Shown here: positions 47,074-55,329 of the stretch, piece by piece
Numbering within the stretch: position 1 is the stretch's first letter
Layout of the letters: each line of letters begins with the position of its first letter
NCBI RefSeq assembly: GCF_003253745.1
Contig: NZ_MZXV01000013.1
Coordinates: 248,001-312,000 of the forward strand
Reading direction: 5' to 3'
Source of the DNA: Mesorhizobium kowhaii
Lineage (GTDB): Bacteria; Pseudomonadota; Alphaproteobacteria; Rhizobiales; Rhizobiaceae
Length of the DNA stretch: 64,000 bases
Notes under the pieces: model-generated
What the model saw: only the letters and a program-made list of their open reading frames with translations
Told to the model about the DNA's origin: nothing
Database searches by the model: none
Program-made: the position numbers and the translations under genes

Positions 47074-47419
47074 GGGAAGCTCCTTTGATCCCATAAAGTC
47101 CAGTCTCGGGCCGGCAAATGCCCGAATGGAAATTTGTCCTTTATTTTAGCGCCATCGGCAAGAGAAAGTTTTGCGGGCCCCTAAAGCGCGTCGCGTTTGA
47201 AGGGATTCAGACGACGCGCTTTAAGTCTTTGTTTTTATGCATGTCGTTGACTCAAAACCTCCGCGCGCTTTTGTGCGACATGCATTGGGCAGAACGCGCG
47301 GCGCGAAAAAGGCGCGACGAAAACCGCCGCGCCTTTTCAAAAATTCAAATCCCTCTCCAAGCCAGGTCCAGGCATTGGAGCCTCCGTCGTGCGTCAGAGA
47401 CGCTCGGCGTGCCGATGGC
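47074..47419. other. Intergenic region with repeat copy 4
   Basis: Between two cold-shock genes; about 105 of the 346 bases are the repeat at 47182-47287. The rest contains no reliable ORF. It should carry the promoter and leader of the cold-shock gene at 46861. Confidence 0.5.
47182..47287. repeat. GCGCGTCGC-hairpin repeat family, copy 4
   Basis: TAAAGCGCGTCGCGTTTGAAG and GACGACGCGCTTTAAG stem, then GTCTTTGTTTTTATGCATGTC; ends TGTGCGACATGCATTGG. More diverged in its middle than copies 2 and 3. Confidence 0.85.
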
Positions 47420-47632
47420 TCAGGCAGCGCGGAGGTTGACGGCCTTGGGGCCCTTGCCCATGCGATCCGGCTCGACGTCGAAGGTGACCTTCTGGCCGTC
47501 GACGAGCGTGCGCAGGCCGGAGGCCTCGATCGCGGAAATATGGACGAACACATCCTTGGCGCCGCCGTCGGGCGTGATGAAACCGAAGCCTTTGGTCGCG
47601 TTGAAGAATTTAACGGTGCCGGTCTGGGCCAT
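47420..47632 (-). CDS. Cold-shock-domain protein 2
   Basis: 70 residues, about as close to protein 1 as expected for a local duplication (both begin [11 protein letters not shown] and end GKGPKAVNL). RNP motifs [10 protein letters not shown] and VFVHIS intact. Long 5' region (47633-47880) without an ORF, as is usual for cold-shock leaders. Confidence 0.95.
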   Translation of the reverse strand: MAQTGTVKFFNATKGFGFITPDGGAKDVFVHISAIEASGLRTLVDGQKVTFDVEPDRMGKGPKAVNLRAA

Positions 47633-48142
47633 TGGGGAAACTCCTTCACCCGTTCAGTCTGGTGGTCCTGCCCGCCGCCTGGCGCAATGGGCAAGTCCCG
47701 GTGGTTGCTTCGGCAGTCATGCATTGGCGCATGGTCAAACCCCCCGCCGAAAACGGGGCCGTCAGAGATTCACAGTATCGGGGAAAGGTCGTCCAAAACG
47801 TTCCGCTCTCCGGGTCGCAAATGCCCGAACACGGAATTTATCGCACGGAAACGTGAAGGTTGCAAGATAGCGCCGCGGGCCGCCGCTCTGGACGCATCCC
47901 GACGCATGGATCGACTGACCTGAGCATCGATGCGGCTCGACATAGGCTTGGTTGCCGGCTCGGTCATCGGCCCAGAGCGCGGCCACGAATGGGCCAGATG
48001 TCGTGGCCGCCAGCGAGATGGGGCTGATGGGTGCCATGGCTCCACGCATCGTTTCCCAGCGGGGAGGCTGCGAACGGGGTTGCATTTGGCAAGGGAATGG
48101 CAAGGATCGTCTTCCGGGGACGGGATCGAGGGAGAGATCAAC
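47633..48142. other. Gene-free stretch between cold-shock and Kazal genes
   Basis: 510 bases. No frame with a good ribosome binding site and no copy of the listed repeats was found. It must hold the divergent promoters and the long leader of the cold-shock gene. Confidence 0.4.
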
Positions 48143-48553
48143 ATGAAGTTTCTGGCGGCAATCTTTTCGCGGCAAGGTTTTGCCATCCTGTTCCTGTCGG
48201 CAATTCTTGCCGCCTGCACCGTCGTCGTCGATGAGGGACCAGGGCCGCGTCCGCGTCCGCCACGGCCCGAACCGCAATATTGCAGCAGGCAGTACGAGCC
48301 GGTCTGCGCCCGGCGCGGCGGCGACCGCCAGACCTTCGCCAATGCCTGCCTTGCCGACCGGGCCGGCTACCGCATTGTGCGCGACGGTCCGTGCCGCGAC
48401 GGCGGCAGTGGCGGTGGCGGCGAAGAGCAGACGTTCTGCACCCGCGAATATGCTCCCGTGTGCGCGCGCCGGCATGGCGAACTGCGCACCTTTCCCAATT
48501 CCTGCGAAGCCCGCGCCGCGGACTATCGCGTCGTTGACGACGGACCGTGCTGA
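48143..48553 (+). CDS. Lipoprotein with two Kazal-like domains
   Basis: 136 residues. GGGAGAG precedes the ATG at 48143. Lipobox LAAC near residue 25 (FLSAILAACTVVVDEG). Two repeats follow: YCSRQYEPVCARRGGDRQTF then NACLADRAGYRIVRDGPC, and FCTREYAPVCARRHGELRTF then NSCEARAADYRVVDDGPC. The C-x6-C-x(9-12)-C spacing and the PVCA motif are those of Kazal protease inhibitors. Likely anchored to the envelope and may inhibit external proteases. A RIME arm follows. Confidence 0.82.
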   Translation: MKFLAAIFSRQGFAILFLSAILAACTVVVDEGPGPRPRPPRPEPQYCSRQYEPVCARRGGDRQTFANACLADRAGYRIVRDGPCRDGGSGGGGEEQTFCTREYAPVCARRHGELRTFPNSCEARAADYRVVDDGPC

Positions 48554-48567
48554 CAGGGCCGGTTTTC

Positions 48568-48600
48568 TGCCTTCTCCCACGCAAGGGGAGAAGGCAGGTG
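48568..48600. repeat. RIME-like repeat, single arm
   Basis: CCTTCTCCCACGCAAGGGGAG and AAGG: one hairpin of the RIME structure between the convergent Kazal and EAL genes. Confidence 0.6.
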
Positions 48601-48627
48601 TTGCCTGCTGGCAGGTAGCGCTCGCCT

Positions 48628-50181
48628 CTACGCCGGCGCCTTCGCCTGCCGACAATAGGCGATGAACTCGGCCGCGGGCATGGGTCTGGCGAAAAGCCAG
48701 CCCTGGCCATATTCAACGTCGTGTTCCACCAGGTAATCGGCTTGTGCCTGCGTTTCCACGCCTTCGGCAACGATCTTCAGCTTCAGCGTCTTGGCCATGC
48801 CGATGATGTGCGGGGTGACGGAACTGGTGGCGGAATTCGTGCTGATCGTGTCGATGAACGACTTGTCGATCTTCAACGCATCGAGCGGCAGCCCCTCGAG
48901 ATAGGACAGGCTGGAATAGCCGGTGCCGAAGTCGTCGATCACCACTGCGTGGCCAAGTTCGCGGGCACGAACGACGGTCGAACGCGCCGAGTTGATATCG
49001 ACAAAACCGCGTTCCGTCGCCTCGAGCCAGATCTGCTGGGGCTCGATGCCGGTGTGCTGCAATGCCTTTTCGATAACCGGTAGAACCCGCGCCGTGCTGA
49101 CGTCGGTTGCGCTGAGATTGATGGCGATGTGGATGGAACGATCGGCGACCAGAAGCCTGTTCAGGTCGAAGACAACGAGCGCAATGACCTGATCGGTGAT
49201 CGCCGTGATCAGGCCGCTCTCTTCCGCCAGCGGAATGAAGAGGTCGGGCCGGACCAGGGAACCGTTCGGTCGCTTCCAGCGCACCAGCGCTTCCGCGCCG
49301 ATGCAATTGCCGGTCCTGAGTTCGACGATCGGCTGATAGTGGACGATGAATTCGCGCTTGCGCACCGCGATCTGCAATTCTCCCAACGGTGAAAGCCGCC
49401 GTCGCGACAGCCAGACAACCATGCCGATGATGAAGGCGGCCATGAAAGCACCGAGCGGGAGCAGCAGAAGCCGCTGCTGGCGAACGCTGTCCAGAATCTG
49501 GCTCTTCGGCTCGGCGGCGACAGCGATCCAGCCCGTCCCGCGCGCGGTGGCAAACAGGAGATCGTCATCGATGCCTTCGTCGGGGCCGGCGATGATCTTC
49601 TCGATGCGGGCGGGATCCGGGCCGTTCAGCGCACCGAGCAGGATGCCCGTTTCCGTCGTCAGCGCGAGCTGGACGCCGGGATCGACGATGACGTCGACAA
49701 AGCGTACTGGATCGACAAGGACATTGTGGTCCTTGTATCGCAGTGCCATCAGCAAATGACCTTCGCTCATCACCGGCTGCATGCGGGCGGTGACGGCAAT
49801 ACCGTCCCTGGTGGTGAAATCCGGGACGGTTTGAGCAACGCGCCCTTCGGTCAGTCCCCATGACGAGCATTTGAGCAGGCCATTTTCGAAATAGCCCATC
49901 TCCTCGGTCGAGCGTGTGTTGATAGTGAGTTGCCGCATGCGGGCTATGTGGTCCGCCGAACAGCGGATGCCGGTGAACTGATCGATCTGCAGCAAAGCGG
50001 CCGTCGCATCGCCGCGCGAGATGTCGGCCCTGGCGATGGCGCGGCTGGCGAACAGCTGCAGCCGTTTGTGTTCCTTTTGGACCGCCTGGATCCATGAAAG
50101 GTGAACCATTGCCGCGATGGGCACGATGGCGCCAAGCAAGGCCAACACCACCGCCGTCACGATGATGCGCGACCTGTCCAT
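48628..50181 (-). CDS. EAL phosphodiesterase with periplasmic CSS domain
   Basis: 517 residues from the ATG at 50179-50181. Two membrane helices (IIVTAVVLALLGAIVPIAAM and LLLLPLGAFMAAFIIGMVVW) enclose a periplasmic domain containing KCSSWG, the CSS motif of PdeC-type proteins. The EAL domain has EALVRW, DDFGTGYSS, KIDKSF and VAEGVET intact, so c-di-GMP hydrolysis is expected. In E. coli the CSS cysteines control activity and turnover through disulfide formation. No GGDEF domain. Confidence 0.92.
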   Translation of the reverse strand: MDRSRIIVTAVVLALLGAIVPIAAMVHLSWIQAVQKEHKRLQLFASRAIARADISRGDATAALLQIDQFTGIRCSADHIARMRQLTINTRSTEEMGYFENGLLKCSSWGLTEGRVAQTVPDFTTRDGIAVTARMQPVMSEGHLLMALRYKDHNVLVDPVRFVDVIVDPGVQLALTTETGILLGALNGPDPARIEKIIAGPDEGIDDDLLFATARGTGWIAVAAEPKSQILDSVRQQRLLLLPLGAFMAAFIIGMVVWLSRRRLSPLGELQIAVRKREFIVHYQPIVELRTGNCIGAEALVRWKRPNGSLVRPDLFIPLAEESGLITAITDQVIALVVFDLNRLLVADRSIHIAINLSATDVSTARVLPVIEKALQHTGIEPQQIWLEATERGFVDINSARSTVVRARELGHAVVIDDFGTGYSSLSYLEGLPLDALKIDKSFIDTISTNSATSSVTPHIIGMAKTLKLKIVAEGVETQAQADYLVEHDVEYGQGWLFARPMPAAEFIAYCRQAKAPA

Positions 50182-50332
50182 ACGACTCCTGCCTTCGGAC
50201 GCGAGCGGCGATTGCAATGGGGCGCCCGCGACCTCGCGGGCCACCAATTGCGGCAGCCGCCCGGTTCGGCCGATCTTACGGCGTCGACCTTACATGAACT
50301 TTAATGGGACCATGCGGCAAGCATCGCTCCCT

Positions 50333-50551
50333 CTAAGCTGGATACGCCCCGTCGGCCGGACCGGCGTAGAGCTCGCTGCCATTGTCGTCGGAAATACGCA
50401 GGCGATCGGGGATTTGCGGCATGGCCAGCGTATGGAACAGCGCGGTGGCACCCTGCAGGGCGGCGCGCAGGTTCGGCGCTTCCAGCGATACCTTGTCGAG
50501 CGTGGCTTCGTCCGCGTCGCGCGACCGGTAGAACTCGATGACGAAGTTCAA
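50333..50551 (-). CDS. Small hypothetical protein (72 aa)
   Basis: Starts MNFVIEFYRSRDADEATLDK and ends LRISDDNGSELYAGPADGA and YPA. Acidic, soluble, no signal peptide. The regular beta-alpha look suggests a small folded domain. Not recognised. First of a group of small minus-strand genes running to 51399. Confidence 0.6.
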   Translation of the reverse strand: MNFVIEFYRSRDADEATLDKVSLEAPNLRAALQGATALFHTLAMPQIPDRLRISDDNGSELYAGPADGAYPA

Positions 50552-50651
50552 GCGCGCCTCCGTGGTGCGGCAGAGCGTTGCGCGGGCCTGTTCAATCGGT
50601 CCGTCGCCTTACGCAGGGCGACGGAGAGGGCGCACGAAGCGCCCCTGGGCG

Positions 50652-50789
50652 TCAGCCCTTCGACTTCGGCTTCAGGCTGCTCTCTGCCTGCTTGACAGCA
50701 GAGCCGAACGGGGAGGCGGGCTTGGCCACGACCTTGTCCTTCTTCGGCTTGCGTGTTTCGCGATTGCTTCGCTGTTGACCCTTGGACAT
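50652..50789 (-). CDS. Very small basic protein (45 aa)
   Basis: ATG at 50787-50789, preceded by AGGAGC, gives MSKGQQRSNRETRKPKKDK then VVAKPASPFGSAVKQAESSL and KPKSKG, stop at 50652-50654. Lysine-rich N-terminus, short and probably flexible; it resembles small basic proteins seen in Rhizobiales genomes. Function unknown. Confidence 0.65.
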   Translation of the reverse strand: MSKGQQRSNRETRKPKKDKVVAKPASPFGSAVKQAESSLKPKSKG

Positions 50790-50830
50790 GTCGTGCTCCT
50801 GGTGTGTGTTGGCTTGGCTTTGCTGGGCGC

Positions 50831-51133
50831 TCAGACGACCGGGTTATCACTAACAACCGAGTTGTCAGAGACAACCGGGTTGTTGGCCACAACCGGGTTG
50901 TCGGCCGGTTCGAGATTGTCTTCCGTGGTGACCCGCTCATGGGTCTCCTGCTCGCTGCGGATGCGGTATTGCGGCGAGCCGTCCTTAACCGGCAGCCTGC
51001 TCTTGATCTGGAACAGTTCCGCGGTTTTCTGGACGAGGCCGGTGCGGCTCTTCATGCGGACAGTCTGACCGATCGCAAACTGGTGCGCGGGCGTGTCGGT
51101 GCGCGGGCGCGCATTCTGCTGGAAACGGATCAT
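50831..51133 (-). CDS. Small protein with NPVV hexapeptide-repeat tail (100 aa)
   Basis: ATG at 51131-51133 overlaps the upstream gene's stop by four bases. Core of about 70 residues (QNARPRTDTPAHQFAIGQTV, MKSRTGLVQKTAELFQIKSR, DGSPQYRIRSEQETHERVTT) looks like a conserved rhizobial domain. The tail is four near-copies of a hexapeptide (DNPVVA, NNPVVS, DNSVVS, DNPVV) encoded by four exact 18-bp units at 50836-50907. The tail is probably a local expansion. Confidence 0.65.
   Translation of the reverse strand: MIRFQQNARPRTDTPAHQFAIGQTVRMKSRTGLVQKTAELFQIKSRLPVKDGSPQYRIRSEQETHERVTTEDNLEPADNPVVANNPVVSDNSVVSDNPVV
50836..50907. repeat. Four 18-bp tandem repeats (each part palindromic)
   Basis: Units at 50836-50853, 50854-50871, 50872-50889 and 50890-50907. 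Each carries a CAACCGGGTTG-type palindrome (first unit CGACCGGGTTATC, second CAACCGAGTTGTC). Period is exactly 18 bases, so the frame is kept. Confidence 0.85.
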
Positions 51134-51399
51134 GCTGCATTCTCCCTGTCGCGCTTCAGCGCTGTTTCGAGTTCGAGGTAATCGATGGCGACAAGCTGGC
51201 TGGTGGTCGGGTTTTTCACTGCCCTTGCCGGCAAATGGATGAAGGTGGCGACGCGGCGCCAGGCAAGCCGCGACATGCCCTCGATCACCTCTTCGTCGTG
51301 ATCGATGTCGTAGTCGCCGGCCGGCAGCTGTCCTTCCAGTCCGCCGAGCACGAAGGGTGCCGCGAAATGCGCGATGGAGTGGGTGGTGCGGTCCGTCAT
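51130..51399 (-). CDS. Small hypothetical protein (89 aa)
   Basis: ATG at 51397-51399. Begins MTDRTTHSIAHFAAPFVLGG and has GDYDIDHDEEVIEGMSRLAW and a C-terminal TSQLVAIDYLELETALKRDR. Translationally coupled to the next gene (50831-51133). Not recognised. The two may act together. Confidence 0.65.
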   Translation of the reverse strand: MTDRTTHSIAHFAAPFVLGGLEGQLPAGDYDIDHDEEVIEGMSRLAWRRVATFIHLPARAVKNPTTSQLVAIDYLELETALKRDRENAA

Positions 51400-51437
51400 T
51401 GTCTTGCCTTGATGCTTCCGCAGCGGTCCCTGAAAGC

Positions 51438-51463
51438 AAAAAAGCGGGGACGAGCCCCGCTTT
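51438..51463 (-). terminator. Terminator of cold-shock gene 3
   Basis: AAAGCGGGG-ACGAG-CCCCGCTTT; on the minus strand the stem is followed by six T residues, 85 bases downstream of the cold-shock gene stop. Confidence 0.85.
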
Positions 51464-51547
51464 CCTATTTCCCGCAATCGCTGGAAATAAGCCGCTTTCG
51501 AGAGCTGCCAGTACATCCGTGGTCAGCGTTCATCGAATTCGGCCGGA

Positions 51548-51754
51548 TCAGATCAGTTGCAAATTGGCGGCCGACTCGCGGCCCTTGGTGTCACGCTCCA
51601 ACTCGAACTGCAGCTTCTGGCCTTCAGCGAGGCCAGGGAAGCCGGCGCGCTCCAGCGCGCTGACATGGACGAAAACGTCCTTGCCGCCATCGGTCGGCTG
51701 AATGAAGCCGAAACCCTTCTGGCCATTGTAGAACTTTACGGTTCCGGTGTTCAT
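51548..51754 (-). CDS. Cold-shock-domain protein 3
   Basis: 68 residues from the ATG at 51752-51754. RNP motifs KGFGFIQPTD and VFVHVS intact. More diverged from proteins 1 and 2 (C-terminus ELERDTKGRESAANLQLI). Upstream lies an AT-rich region. Confidence 0.93.
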   Translation of the reverse strand: MNTGTVKFYNGQKGFGFIQPTDGGKDVFVHVSALERAGFPGLAEGQKLQFELERDTKGRESAANLQLI

Positions 51755-52480
51755 GTGGGTCTTTCGAGGAATGAGAAATGGTCGCGAAGCGCGGCCAATA
51801 TCGATGATTTGGAATGAGATTGGCGGGTCGAGAACCTCTGACGCCGCGAGATGCCAATTCTGGCCCAAAACGATCCTGAACAGATAGGCCTTTGTCTCAA
51901 TTTAATCAAGGCAATTTAAAAGAAAATCGAATTACGCTCAGAAAATTGCTCGCTGTAACTTTCAAAAAAATGATGATACAAATCCAGCGATTTCAAAAAT
52001 TGCTTGAAGAGAGGCGGGAACATTTCTCCCGGTATTTAAATTTTATTTATGCATGGAAGGACGATACCTCATGATTTCTGAAACAACATCGGCAGGAGCC
52101 GCAGTCACGGTCGGGCCATTGGTTAAACCAGTGATGGCAAAGCCCATCCTGTCGCCGCGGCTGACCATCAGAAGTGACGAAGCGGCAAAACGAAGGGTCG
52201 CCGATACCGATGGAACGCTCCGTCGTGCCAGGCAGGTTGCGGAGACCAACCGGTTGATTTGATCGCTTCTACACTGACGGATACCAAGCGAAGCCTTGAA
52301 CCTGATGCGCCGATGGCCTAGATCGGTTCATCGTTTCACTGAAACGCCGAACCGCTCTATCTCTTTGTTTTGGCGCAATTCCCAAGGGAAAGCGCCATGC
52401 GCTTTCCCGGGAAAACCGTTTCACACTTTTCCTGGAATTGCTGTAGATCGCGGCCGGCGGACAAACACGGCAGGTTTCTC
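51755..52480. other. AT-rich intergenic region
   Basis: About 725 bases, of which 51893-52075 is conspicuously AT-rich compared with the rest of the window. No convincing coding sequence; small frames at 51892-52074 and 52053-52262 lack good ribosome binding sites. Likely contains the promoter and leader of cold-shock gene 3. Ends with a copy of the GCAATTCC element (52375-52441). Confidence 0.5.
52375..52441. repeat. GCAATTCC / GGAATTGC element, copy 3
   Basis: 67 bases: GCAATTCCCAAGGGAAAGCG ... GCTTTCCCGGGAAAACCGTTT ... TTTTCCTGGAATTGC. Slightly shorter core than copy 1. It stands immediately upstream of the TPR-sulfotransferase frame and is read through by that frame. Confidence 0.88.
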
Positions 52481-54199
52481 ATTAACAGAGATCAGAGAAG
52501 AGCGGCGGGCGCGGGAGCCAGATCTGGCGCTGGAGGACAGCCACCGCTGGGGCTTGATCAGCATGTGCAGCAGGCGCTGCAACTGCACCAGGCCGGGCGC
52601 CGGCAAGAGGCCGAGGCGATCTACCGGCAGGTGCTGGCGCAAAAGGCCAATCACGCCGCCGCTGCGCACTTCCTTGGGTTGTTGCTGCACCAGACCGGGC
52701 GCAGCGCCGAAGGGCTTGATCTCATCGAGCAGTCGGTGCGGTTGCAGCCCGGCAATCCGGATTTTCTCAACAATCTCGGCACAGTGTTGCGCGATCTCGG
52801 CCAGGTCGCTGCTGCCGTCGACTGCTTTCGCAAGGCAGTGACGCTGCGGCCCGACCAACTGGCGGCGCGCGACAATCTCGGCTCATCGTTGAAGCAGCTC
52901 GGCCAGTTCGAGGGCGCCGAAGACATTTATCGCGGTACCCTCGGACGCAATCCGTTCCATGTCCGCGCGCGCATCGGACTTGCCGAAACGCTACAAGAAG
53001 CCGGTCGTCTGGACGAGGCGCTTGCCGTCTTCCGCGAGGCGCTGACCATCCGGCCCAAGGACGCCGACCTGCTGCACGGGCTGGGCGTCGGGCTGATGGA
53101 AAAGGGCAAGCTCGACGAAGCGGTCGATCTTTTCCGGCAGGCGCTGGCGGTCGACCCCGGCATGGCCAGAGCCTGGCTGATGCTGACGCAGGTCAAGCGC
53201 CAGAAGGAGCGTGACAGCGAATTGACCAGCATGGAGGCCCAGCATGCCAAGGCGCCGCAGGACAGCCTGGCGCGCATGCAGTTGTCCTTCGGTCTCGGCA
53301 AGGCCAATGACGATCTGAAGGATTATGGCAGGGCCTTCGACTATTTCGCCGAAGGCAATGCGATCCGCCGCAAGGGCATCGACTACGATGCGGCCAGGAC
53401 GCGCGCCGAATTCGAGGCCATGAAGGCAACCTTCGAAGCCGGCTTCTTCGAAAAACACAAGCCGAGCTCAATTGCCGACGACACGCCGATCTTCGTCGTC
53501 GGCATGCCGCGCTCCGGCACGACGCTGGTCGAGCAGATCATCGCCAGCCATCCCCAGGTCTATGGCGCTGGCGAGCTCAGCATCCTGAAGACGGCGGTGG
53601 GCAAGCAGTTTCCGTTGACCATGAAGGGCGGCTTTCCAGCAGGGATCGCCGACATGCCCGACAAGGCTTTTGCCGAAGCCGCCGAGGCCTATCTCGACAT
53701 GCTGCACGCCCGCTATCCCGGCTTCAAGCATGTCACCGACAAGATGCCGGGCAACTTCCTGCTTGTCGGCTTCCTCCATCTGATGTTGCCGAAAGCGAAG
53801 ATCGTCCATTGCGCCCGCGACGCGGCGGCGACGTGCCTGTCGATCTACAAGGTGCATTTCCGCGGCGACAGCCATCGCTACGGCTACGACCTCGGCGAAC
53901 TCGCCGATTTCCACAACCTCTACACCGACATCATGGCGCATTGGCATACGGTGCTGCCTGGGGTGGTGCATGATGTGCGCTATGAGGATTTCGTCGCCGA
54001 CCAGGAAGGGCAGACGCGGGCGCTGATCGCCCATCTCGGCCTGCCATGGAACGATGCGGTGCTGTCGTTCCACGAGACCGACCGGCCGGTGCGCACGGCT
54101 TCCGCCGCGCAGGTGCGCCAGCCGATGTATCAGGGCTCGGTCGATCTGTGGAAGCGCTATGGCGATCGGCTGAAGCCGCTGCTCGACAAGTTGGACTGA
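52481..54199 (+). CDS. TPR-sulfotransferase fusion protein
   Basis: About 572 residues if started at the ATT at 52481, the first codon that gives an N-terminus like INRDQRRAAGAGARSGAGGQ after the repeat; the open frame actually extends upstream through the repeat element to 52370 and no ATG lies between. Six or so tetratricopeptide repeats (about residues 15-270) precede a sulfotransferase domain with the PAPS 5' phosphosulfate loop FVVGMPRSGTTLVEQI and a 3' phosphate site near CARDAAATCLSIY. Substrate probably a lipid, carbohydrate or peptide. Confidence 0.8.
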   Translation: MNRDQRRAAGAGARSGAGGQPPLGLDQHVQQALQLHQAGRRQEAEAIYRQVLAQKANHAAAAHFLGLLLHQTGRSAEGLDLIEQSVRLQPGNPDFLNNLGTVLRDLGQVAAAVDCFRKAVTLRPDQLAARDNLGSSLKQLGQFEGAEDIYRGTLGRNPFHVRARIGLAETLQEAGRLDEALAVFREALTIRPKDADLLHGLGVGLMEKGKLDEAVDLFRQALAVDPGMARAWLMLTQVKRQKERDSELTSMEAQHAKAPQDSLARMQLSFGLGKANDDLKDYGRAFDYFAEGNAIRRKGIDYDAARTRAEFEAMKATFEAGFFEKHKPSSIADDTPIFVVGMPRSGTTLVEQIIASHPQVYGAGELSILKTAVGKQFPLTMKGGFPAGIADMPDKAFAEAAEAYLDMLHARYPGFKHVTDKMPGNFLLVGFLHLMLPKAKIVHCARDAAATCLSIYKVHFRGDSHRYGYDLGELADFHNLYTDIMAHWHTVLPGVVHDVRYEDFVADQEGQTRALIAHLGLPWNDAVLSFHETDRPVRTASAAQVRQPMYQGSVDLWKRYGDRLKPLLDKLD

Positions 54200-54202
54200 C
54201 GC

Positions 54203-54556
54203 CTACAGCTCCATGAACGGCTTGAAGCCGCCGAAGATCATGCGCTTGCCGTCGAACGGCATCGTTGCCCAGTCGGGTTTCATGCGCGGGTCGGCCATCA
54301 CCTTGGCCATGACGGCATCGCGGCTTTCTCGCGATTCGTAGACGATCCAGGAGAAGACGACGATCTCGTCGTCCTTGGCCTGCACGGCACGCGGGAAAGA
54401 GGTGACCTCGCCATACGGCACGTCGTCGCCGACGCATTCGGCATAGGCGAGCGCACCGTACTCCATCCAGACGATTCCGGCGGTGTTGGCGAGCTTCTTG
54501 TAGTCGTCGAGTTTTGCCTTGGGCACGGCAAGCACGAAGCCATCGACATAGGACAT
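54203..54556 (-). CDS. DUF1428 family protein
   Basis: 117 residues from the ATG at 54554-54556 (AAAGGAG upstream). MSYVDGFVLAVPKAKLDDYK start and the ECVGDDVPYGEVTSFPRAVQ with VFSWIVYESRESRDAVMAKV match the dimeric alpha/beta-barrel DUF1428 fold. Function unknown. Stop is three bases from that of the TPR-sulfotransferase, so the two are convergent. Confidence 0.9.
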   Translation of the reverse strand: MSYVDGFVLAVPKAKLDDYKKLANTAGIVWMEYGALAYAECVGDDVPYGEVTSFPRAVQAKDDEIVVFSWIVYESRESRDAVMAKVMADPRMKPDWATMPFDGKRMIFGGFKPFMEL

Positions 54557-54670
54557 TGTGGGTCTCCTTTGCTGAAATCGAGCGCCGGGCCGGCAGGGAT
54601 GCAACCCGGCGCAGGTGAGCGCATCATCCCCCCGCCGGCGGCAAGGGGCATTGCTGCTCGCTGAAAAAAC

Positions 54671-55093
54671 TTACTTCACCGGGGCGTTCATTGCCCAGGC
54701 CACGCCGAAGGGGTCACGCATCTGTCCCCAGCGGTCGCCCCAGAACATCACCTGCAGCGGCACCACTTCCTCGCAGCCGGCCTCGATGGCGCGCTTCCAC
54801 CATGTTTCGATGGTGTCGTCCTGGAGGTGCAACTGCATGGTGTAGCCCTGCGGATTTTGATGCGGGTGGCCGTGCTCGGGATAGGCGTCGCCCAGCATCA
54901 GCGTCGAGCCGTTGATGTGAAGATGGATGTGCATGGTGCGGCCCTGTTCGTCGGCCGGATAGGCAAAGACCTGTTCGGCGCCGAAGGCCTTCTTGTAGAA
55001 TTCGGCGGCCTTGAAGGCGCCGTCCACCTGCAGATAGGGGGTCAATCCGCCGAGCACTTTCGCCGCGGGCTGAACGGGGGTCTGATCAGTCAT
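54671..55093 (-). CDS. VOC (glyoxalase/PhnB-like) superfamily protein
   Basis: 140 residues. VOC fold with LTPYLQVDGAFKAAEFYKKA, the metal-site region TMHIHLHINGSTLMLGDAYP and GDRWGQMRDPFGVAWAM. PhnB-like proteins of this size often have no proven reaction. Monocistronic. Confidence 0.88.
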   Translation of the reverse strand: MTDQTPVQPAAKVLGGLTPYLQVDGAFKAAEFYKKAFGAEQVFAYPADEQGRTMHIHLHINGSTLMLGDAYPEHGHPHQNPQGYTMQLHLQDDTIETWWKRAIEAGCEEVVPLQVMFWGDRWGQMRDPFGVAWAMNAPVK

Positions 55094-55329
55094 ATCTTGC
55101 TCCTCTTTGCGTTTGGCTTAGCCTTGCGAACCATAGGACGCATGAGGTGACGGCGATCCTACAGGGCCGTGGAAATTTTTCGCAAGCCGCCCGCACAGAC
55201 CTGGTAGCCGGTGGTTTGAGGGGAGTCGTGAAATGAACTTGCGTCGGCGGGGCTCAATCAGAGCGCAATTCTCGCGGCTCGCAGGATAGAACAGGGGGGC
55301 TACGTGGCTTCCTCACGCCTGGGACGACA

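Noticed and set aside
50836..50907. CRISPR array
   Set aside because: The 18-bp units are contiguous, without spacers, and lie inside a coding frame.
51892..52074. Small ORF in the AT-rich patch
   Set aside because: No ribosome binding site, odd composition, no conserved look; more likely regulatory sequence.
52053..52262. ORF of 69 aa starting MEGRYLMISETTSAG
   Set aside because: Weak start context and no recognised family. Left out of the gene list although it is not excluded.
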